Shown piece by piece: positions 6,876 through 9,705 of a stretch of 9,705 nt of DNA (positions are counted from its first letter, which is position 1; each line of letters begins with the position of its first letter). Both the position numbers and the translations under genes were made by a program. Under the pieces are notes generated by a model that had not been told where the DNA came from, made no database searches, and worked only from the letters and a program-made list of their open reading frames with translations. The stretch is from Armatimonadota bacterium (GTDB lineage: Bacteria > Sysuimicrobiota > Sysuimicrobiia > Sysuimicrobiales > Humicultoraceae), in NCBI GenBank assembly GCA_016198805.1, contig JACQHU010000040.1, positions 1-9,705 on the forward strand. Direction: 5' to 3'.

Positions 6876-7640
6876 CTAGCCTTCCGCGGCCCCGGGGGCT
6901 TCCAGCGCCCGCAGCAGCGCCTTCAGGTTCTCGGGCCGCTCGGCATCCACGTCCAGGGCCACTTCCGGGCCGTCGAAGACCACCGCCTTCGCGCGAATCC
7001 CGGTGACCTCGAAGGCCCGCTCCTCCATCTGCGCGATGGAGAGTGTGCCGGCCGCAAACTTCATCACGGTGGTCCACCCGAAGAGCTGCGCCAGCAGCCA
7101 GGGCTTCTTGCGGGCGGCCATCATCCGTTCGACGAGCGCACGGACCCGGTCAAGGACAGCGGGATCGAACAGCAGCACGCTCCCGCCGCAGAAGACCCCG
7201 TCCGTCAACCGCACATACGTCTTGCGGGCCTCGGGGAACCGGCGCTCGATCGCCGCCTGGGGGACGATCGGGTAGTAGAAGCTGTAGTCCCCCGTGCAGA
7301 GCCCCAGGAAGTGGCCCACCGCGTCGCCCGTGAGGAGAGGCAGGTCCGATGCGATGGTCAGGACCCGGGGGACCGCGGGAAGGCGGGCGATGGCCGCAGT
7401 GACGTTGTCCATCATCCCGTCCTGATCCTGGACGATCTCGACCGCGTTCCCCAGCAGGACAGCCAGCGGGTCCGGCGGGCCGACAACCAGGATGCGCTCG
7501 ACGGCCGTGCAGGCGCGGAGCGCATCGGTGACGCGCACGACGAGGGGCCGGCCGCCCATGGTCAGGAAAGCCTTGTTCGGCAGGCCGGGCGCGAGCCGGG
7601 GTTCAGGACCGCCGCCCGCCAGCACGATGGCTGGCGGCAC
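6876..7640 (-). CDS. MobA-like NTP transferase, substrate unknown
   Basis: A 254-residue GT-A fold nucleotidyltransferase. The N-terminus reads AIVLAGGG (4-11), followed by PNKAFLTMGGRPLVVRV (21-37), where Lys23 is the expected NTP-phosphate ligand. ASDLPLL (about 93-99) supplies the metal-binding Asp, and ALDVDAERPENLKAL near 228-242 supplies the C-terminal acidic pair. A central RKTYVRLTDGVFCGGS segment is shared, from memory, with uncharacterised NTP transferases found next to ispE or purR in other bacteria. It lacks the IspD-specific DAARP motif, so it is probably not the MEP-pathway cytidylyltransferase despite sitting beside ispE. The start GTG 7640 shares one base with the ispE stop and has GGAGG (7648-7652) 7 bases upstream. 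Candidate roles include molybdopterin- or cobinamide-type nucleotidyl transfer or sugar activation; I cannot choose. Confidence 0.85.
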   Translation of the reverse strand: MPPAIVLAGGGPEPRLAPGLPNKAFLTMGGRPLVVRVTDALRACTAVERILVVGPPDPLAVLLGNAVEIVQDQDGMMDNVTAAIARLPAVPRVLTIASDLPLLTGDAVGHFLGLCTGDYSFYYPIVPQAAIERRFPEARKTYVRLTDGVFCGGSVLLFDPAVLDRVRALVERMMAARKKPWLLAQLFGWTTVMKFAAGTLSIAQMEERAFEVTGIRAKAVVFDGPEVALDVDAERPENLKALLRALEAPGAAEG

Positions 7641-8506
7641 TAGCGCTCCTCCGCGAAGGTCCGGGTGACGAAGATGTCGACGTCTTCCAGGCCCTTGAGG
7701 TCTTCGGCGACGCGCCGGGCCGCCGCCTCGTTGGCCATCAGGCCGAACACCGTGGGCCCGGTCCCGGTCATGGTGGTGCCGTAGGCCTCGCCGCGCAGGA
7801 TCCGCGCCTTGAGTTCGGCCACGACAGGGTGGCGGGGCACGATCAGGTCCTCAAAGACGTTCCCGAGCAGCCGGCCGACCGCCGGCACATCGCGACGTCG
7901 CACGGCCTCCACCAGCGAGGGGATGTCCGGCCGTCTGGTGATCTCGGCCACCTGGAGGTGACGGTAGGCCCACTCGGTTAGCACCGTGATCCGCGGCCGG
8001 GCCAGCACCACCCACGTCGTCGGCAGCGGAGGCAGCGGCTGCACCCGCTCTCCCCGGCCGCGGGCCAGGGCCGCGCCGCCCCCCAGGAAGAACGGCACGT
8101 CGGATCCCAGGCGCGCGGCCAGCGCGTGGAGTTCACGGCCGTCCAGGCGCAGTTTCCACATCTGGCACAGGCCCATGAGCGTGATCGCGGCATCGGCACT
8201 GCCGCCCCCCAGGCCGGCCGCGACCGGGATGTGTTTCTGGATGTGGATCTCGACGGGTCGCTGGACGCTGTACTGCTCGCGGAGCAGCGAGGCGGCCCGA
8301 TAGACCAGGTTCTGCGCGTCCGATCGCACGGCCTGGCCGTCGGTGGTCAGCTGGATCCCCTCCCCCGCCTCACGGAGGGTGATCACGTCGTGCAGGACCA
8401 CGGTGTGCAGGACCGTCTCGACTTCGTGATAACCGTTTTCTCGCTTCTGCAGCACGTTCAGACCCAGGTTGACCTTGGCGTAGGCGTTGAGATGGAGCTC
8501 CTTCAC
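7640..8506 (-). CDS. ispE: 4-diphosphocytidyl-2-C-methyl-D-erythritol kinase (IspE)
   Basis: A GHMP-family kinase of the MEP isoprenoid pathway. It phosphorylates CDP-methylerythritol with ATP in the cytoplasm. I start it at GTG 8506, giving 288 residues, the usual family length (about 283-289). The product begins MKELHLNAYAKVNLGLNV, matching the conserved IspE N-terminus, and an AGGAGG (8515-8520) lies 8 bases upstream. The open frame continues to 8569, but that would add 21 non-conserved residues. In this numbering: Lys11 (AKVNL), GYHEVETV (25-32), the ATP-binding loop PVAAGLGGGSADAA (94-107), catalytic Asp136 in GSDVPFF, and TGTGPTVFG (247-255). It leads the four-gene cluster and is divergent from the LCP gene. 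All catalytic residues are present, so it should be active. Confidence 0.97.
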   Translation of the reverse strand: MKELHLNAYAKVNLGLNVLQKRENGYHEVETVLHTVVLHDVITLREAGEGIQLTTDGQAVRSDAQNLVYRAASLLREQYSVQRPVEIHIQKHIPVAAGLGGGSADAAITLMGLCQMWKLRLDGRELHALAARLGSDVPFFLGGGAALARGRGERVQPLPPLPTTWVVLARPRITVLTEWAYRHLQVAEITRRPDIPSLVEAVRRRDVPAVGRLLGNVFEDLIVPRHPVVAELKARILRGEAYGTTMTGTGPTVFGLMANEAAARRVAEDLKGLEDVDIFVTRTFAEER

Positions 8507-8514
8507 GAACGCAG

Positions 8515-8520
8515 CCTCCT
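8515..8520 (-). promoter_or_regulatory. Strong ribosome binding site deciding the ispE start
   Basis: AGGAGG on the minus strand, 8 bases before GTG 8506. It favours the 288-residue IspE over the longer frame reaching 8569, whose extra N-terminus shows no homology. Confidence 0.8.
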
Positions 8521-8537
8521 GAGGGAGGGGTTGAGCG

Positions 8538-8557
8538 GCATCTAACAGGTTAGGTGC
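8538..8557. repeat. Imperfect 20-bp palindrome in the ispE-LCP intergenic gap
   Basis: The core CTAAC-AG-GTTAG (8542-8553) is a perfect inverted repeat. It extends to GCAtCTAAC / GTTAGgTGC with one mismatched pair (T8541/G8554). It overlaps the candidate ispE -10 element, so it could be an operator. It does not look like a PurR box (no CCGAAC motif). No regulator is assignable. Confidence 0.5.
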
Positions 8558-8569
8558 AGAGGGGCCCAA
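8540..8569 (-). promoter_or_regulatory. Candidate promoter for the ispE cluster
   Basis: Minus strand TTGGGC (8564-8569), an 18-base spacer and TTAGAT (8540-8545). The -10 match is only three of six. The predicted start near 8533 would give a leader of about 27 nt containing the AGGAGG. This is the best candidate in the 118-bp gap but it is weak. Confidence 0.35.
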
Positions 8570-8588
8570 GTCCTCTCGCCCGAGCGCG

Positions 8589-8617
8589 TTGCGCCGCGCA
8601 GACCGTTCCCGTAAGAT
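8589..8617 (+). promoter_or_regulatory. Candidate promoter of the LCP gene, possibly leaderless
   Basis: TTGCGC (8589-8594), a 17-base spacer and TAAGAT (8612-8617). The expected start falls at about 8623-8625, on or just before the GTG start at 8625. No Shine-Dalgarno is seen before that GTG. An in-frame TGA at 8619-8621 excludes any earlier start in this frame, so a leaderless transcript is plausible. Confidence 0.5.
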
Positions 8618-8624
8618 ATGACCC

Positions 8625-9705
8625 GTGACCGATACCGATCCGTCCCGCCTTCCATCCGCCGAACCGCTGCGCTCCGATGGCGAACCGCAGGCCGTCGCCC
8701 CCGAAGCAGAGGTCCGGCGCCGGGCGTTGGAATCCGACGCCCAGACCCCGGCTCCGAAGCCGGTCCGCCCGCGGCGATTTCGCCGGTGGTGGCGCTATGC
8801 CGCCTGGGGTGTCCCGATCACCGTGCTGGTGGTGGGCGGGCTGGGGCTGGGGCTCTACCTCTACGTCCTCACCCAGATCTCGATGGGATCGGGCCAGACC
8901 GCGGCGCGCCGCCAGCAGACGGAGGCGTTCGGCTGGCCGCTACGCCTGACCGACCGCGTCAACATCCTGCTGATCGGCATCGACGTCACGCTGGATCACA
9001 GGCGCCGGGTCCTCAATGTCGCCCGCGCCGATACCCTGGCTCTGGCCACCTTCGACCCGGAGCGGGGGCAGATCGGCGTGCTCTCGATTCCCCGGGACAC
9101 CCGGGCCGAGATCCCCGGGCACGGGGAGACCAAGATCAACGCCTCGTACGCCTACGGAGGCCCCCGGTTGACGATCAAGACCGTCGAGAAGCTGGTGGGC
9201 GTCAGCGTCGACTTCTACGTCAAGCTCGGGCCCGAGTCGTTTGCGAAGCTGGTTGACGCCGCCGGCGGCGTCGAGGTCGACGTCGAGAAGGACATGAAGT
9301 ACACCGACTCCTGGGCCGGCTTCACCATCGACCTGAAAAAGGGACGCCGGCACCTCAACGGGCAGCAGGCCGCGGGCTACATCCGATTCCGGAACGATGC
9401 CCTGGGCGACATCGGGCGCGTGCAGCGGCAGCACAACGTACTGATGGCCCTGTTCCGCCAGCTCAAACGGCCGTCCACCGTGCTGGCGGCCCCCAGGCTG
9501 CTGCGGGCCTTCGCCGAGAACACCCAGACCAACCTGACGCCCGTGGAGTTGATGGCGCTGGGGGCCTTCGCCCTGCGCGTCCAGGGCGAGCCGATCCAGG
9601 TCCATACACTGCCCGGCAACTTTGCGCCCCTCTACTGGGAGCCGGACCCCCCGAAAGTCAGGTCCCTGGTTGCCGGCCTGTTCTACGGCGTCACGCTCGA
9701 GGACC
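8625..9705 (+). CDS. LytR-CpsA-Psr (LCP) family cell-wall polymer ligase (3' end cut by window)
   Basis: A membrane-anchored enzyme of the family that moves undecaprenyl-pyrophosphate-linked polymers onto peptidoglycan or other acceptors. I translated 360 residues from GTG 8625; the frame is open to the window end. Order: a cytoplasmic Pro/Arg-rich tail of about 58 residues ending RRFRRWWRY, one transmembrane helix (about 61-82), then the extracytoplasmic LCP domain from VNILLIGID (112-120). Lipid-pyrophosphate and metal-binding elements are present: RADTL (134-138), LSIPRDT (153-159), KINASYAYGGP (170-180), VDAAGGVEVDV (210-220), and YIRFRNDALGDIGRVQRQ (252-269). The missing C-terminus could include a LytR_C domain. 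It is divergent from ispE, so it forms its own unit. In a diderm cell the acceptor and polymer are unclear. The first usable start in frame is 8625 because a stop lies at 8619-8621. Confidence 0.94.
   Translation, partial: MTDTDPSRLPSAEPLRSDGEPQAVAPEAEVRRRALESDAQTPAPKPVRPRRFRRWWRYAAWGVPITVLVVGGLGLGLYLYVLTQISMGSGQTAARRQQTEAFGWPLRLTDRVNILLIGIDVTLDHRRRVLNVARADTLALATFDPERGQIGVLSIPRDTRAEIPGHGETKINASYAYGGPRLTIKTVEKLVGVSVDFYVKLGPESFAKLVDAAGGVEVDVEKDMKYTDSWAGFTIDLKKGRRHLNGQQAAGYIRFRNDALGDIGRVQRQHNVLMALFRQLKRPSTVLAAPRLLRAFAENTQTNLTPVELMALGAFALRVQGEPIQVHTLPGNFAPLYWEPDPPKVRSLVAGLFYGVTLED

Noticed and set aside
8507..8624. PurR box in the ispE-LCP gap
   Set aside because: I looked for paired CCGAAC-type motifs in inverted orientation and found none.
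8618..9256. Plus-strand frame starting ATG 8618 that overlaps the LCP gene
   Set aside because: The product is Arg/Pro/Gly-rich with no motif, while the frame from GTG 8625 carries the full set of LCP motifs.
8940..9605. Minus-strand 221-codon frame opposite the LCP gene
   Set aside because: It mirrors the codon pattern of the LCP gene and has no domain signature of its own.

Overview
The window is very GC-rich (about 70% by eye), gene-dense bacterial chromosome. Codon usage looks uniform, and I see no mobile elements, RNA genes or CRISPR arrays. Two signals place the organism. A Bacillota-type PurR (winged helix plus PRPP-binding domain) sits two genes downstream of ispE, a linkage typical of Bacillota and related Terrabacteria. 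A TolC-type outer-membrane factor implies a second membrane. My best guess is a high-GC diderm Terrabacteria lineage (Armatimonadota/Sysuimicrobiota-like or a deep Bacillota relative), but the assignment is loose.

Left block (1-5309, all minus strand): a drug-efflux-type operon read TetR regulator -> TolC-like outer-membrane factor -> HlyD/YbhG-like adaptor -> ABC ATPase 1 -> ABC ATPase 2, which runs off the left edge. It resembles E. coli cecR-ybhGFSR, except that YbhF is split into two genes and a dedicated outer-membrane channel gene is included. ABC-2 permease genes are expected just beyond base 1. The operon starts from a near-consensus sigma-70 promoter (5280-5309). A long palindrome lies at the predicted transcription start and fits a TetR operator, so autoregulation is likely.

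Middle block (5352-8506, all minus strand): a tightly packed housekeeping cluster read ispE (isoprenoid precursor synthesis) -> MobA-like nucleotidyltransferase of unknown substrate -> purR (purine regulator) -> a SMI1/KNR4 (SUKH)-fold protein. Junctions are a 1-bp overlap, a 4-bp gap and a 4-bp overlap, which suggests co-transcription and translational coupling.

Right edge (8625-9705, plus strand): a divergently transcribed LytR-CpsA-Psr (LCP) cell-wall polymer ligase, cut by the window end. Its promoter spacing suggests a leaderless GTG-initiated transcript. The 118-bp gap shared with ispE holds candidate promoters in both directions and a 20-bp imperfect palindrome.

No wholly new system is evident. 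The most notable points are the TetR promoter/operator, the two-gene YbhF with a missing switch histidine in one ATPase, the long adaptor hairpin, and the SUKH protein coupled to purR.
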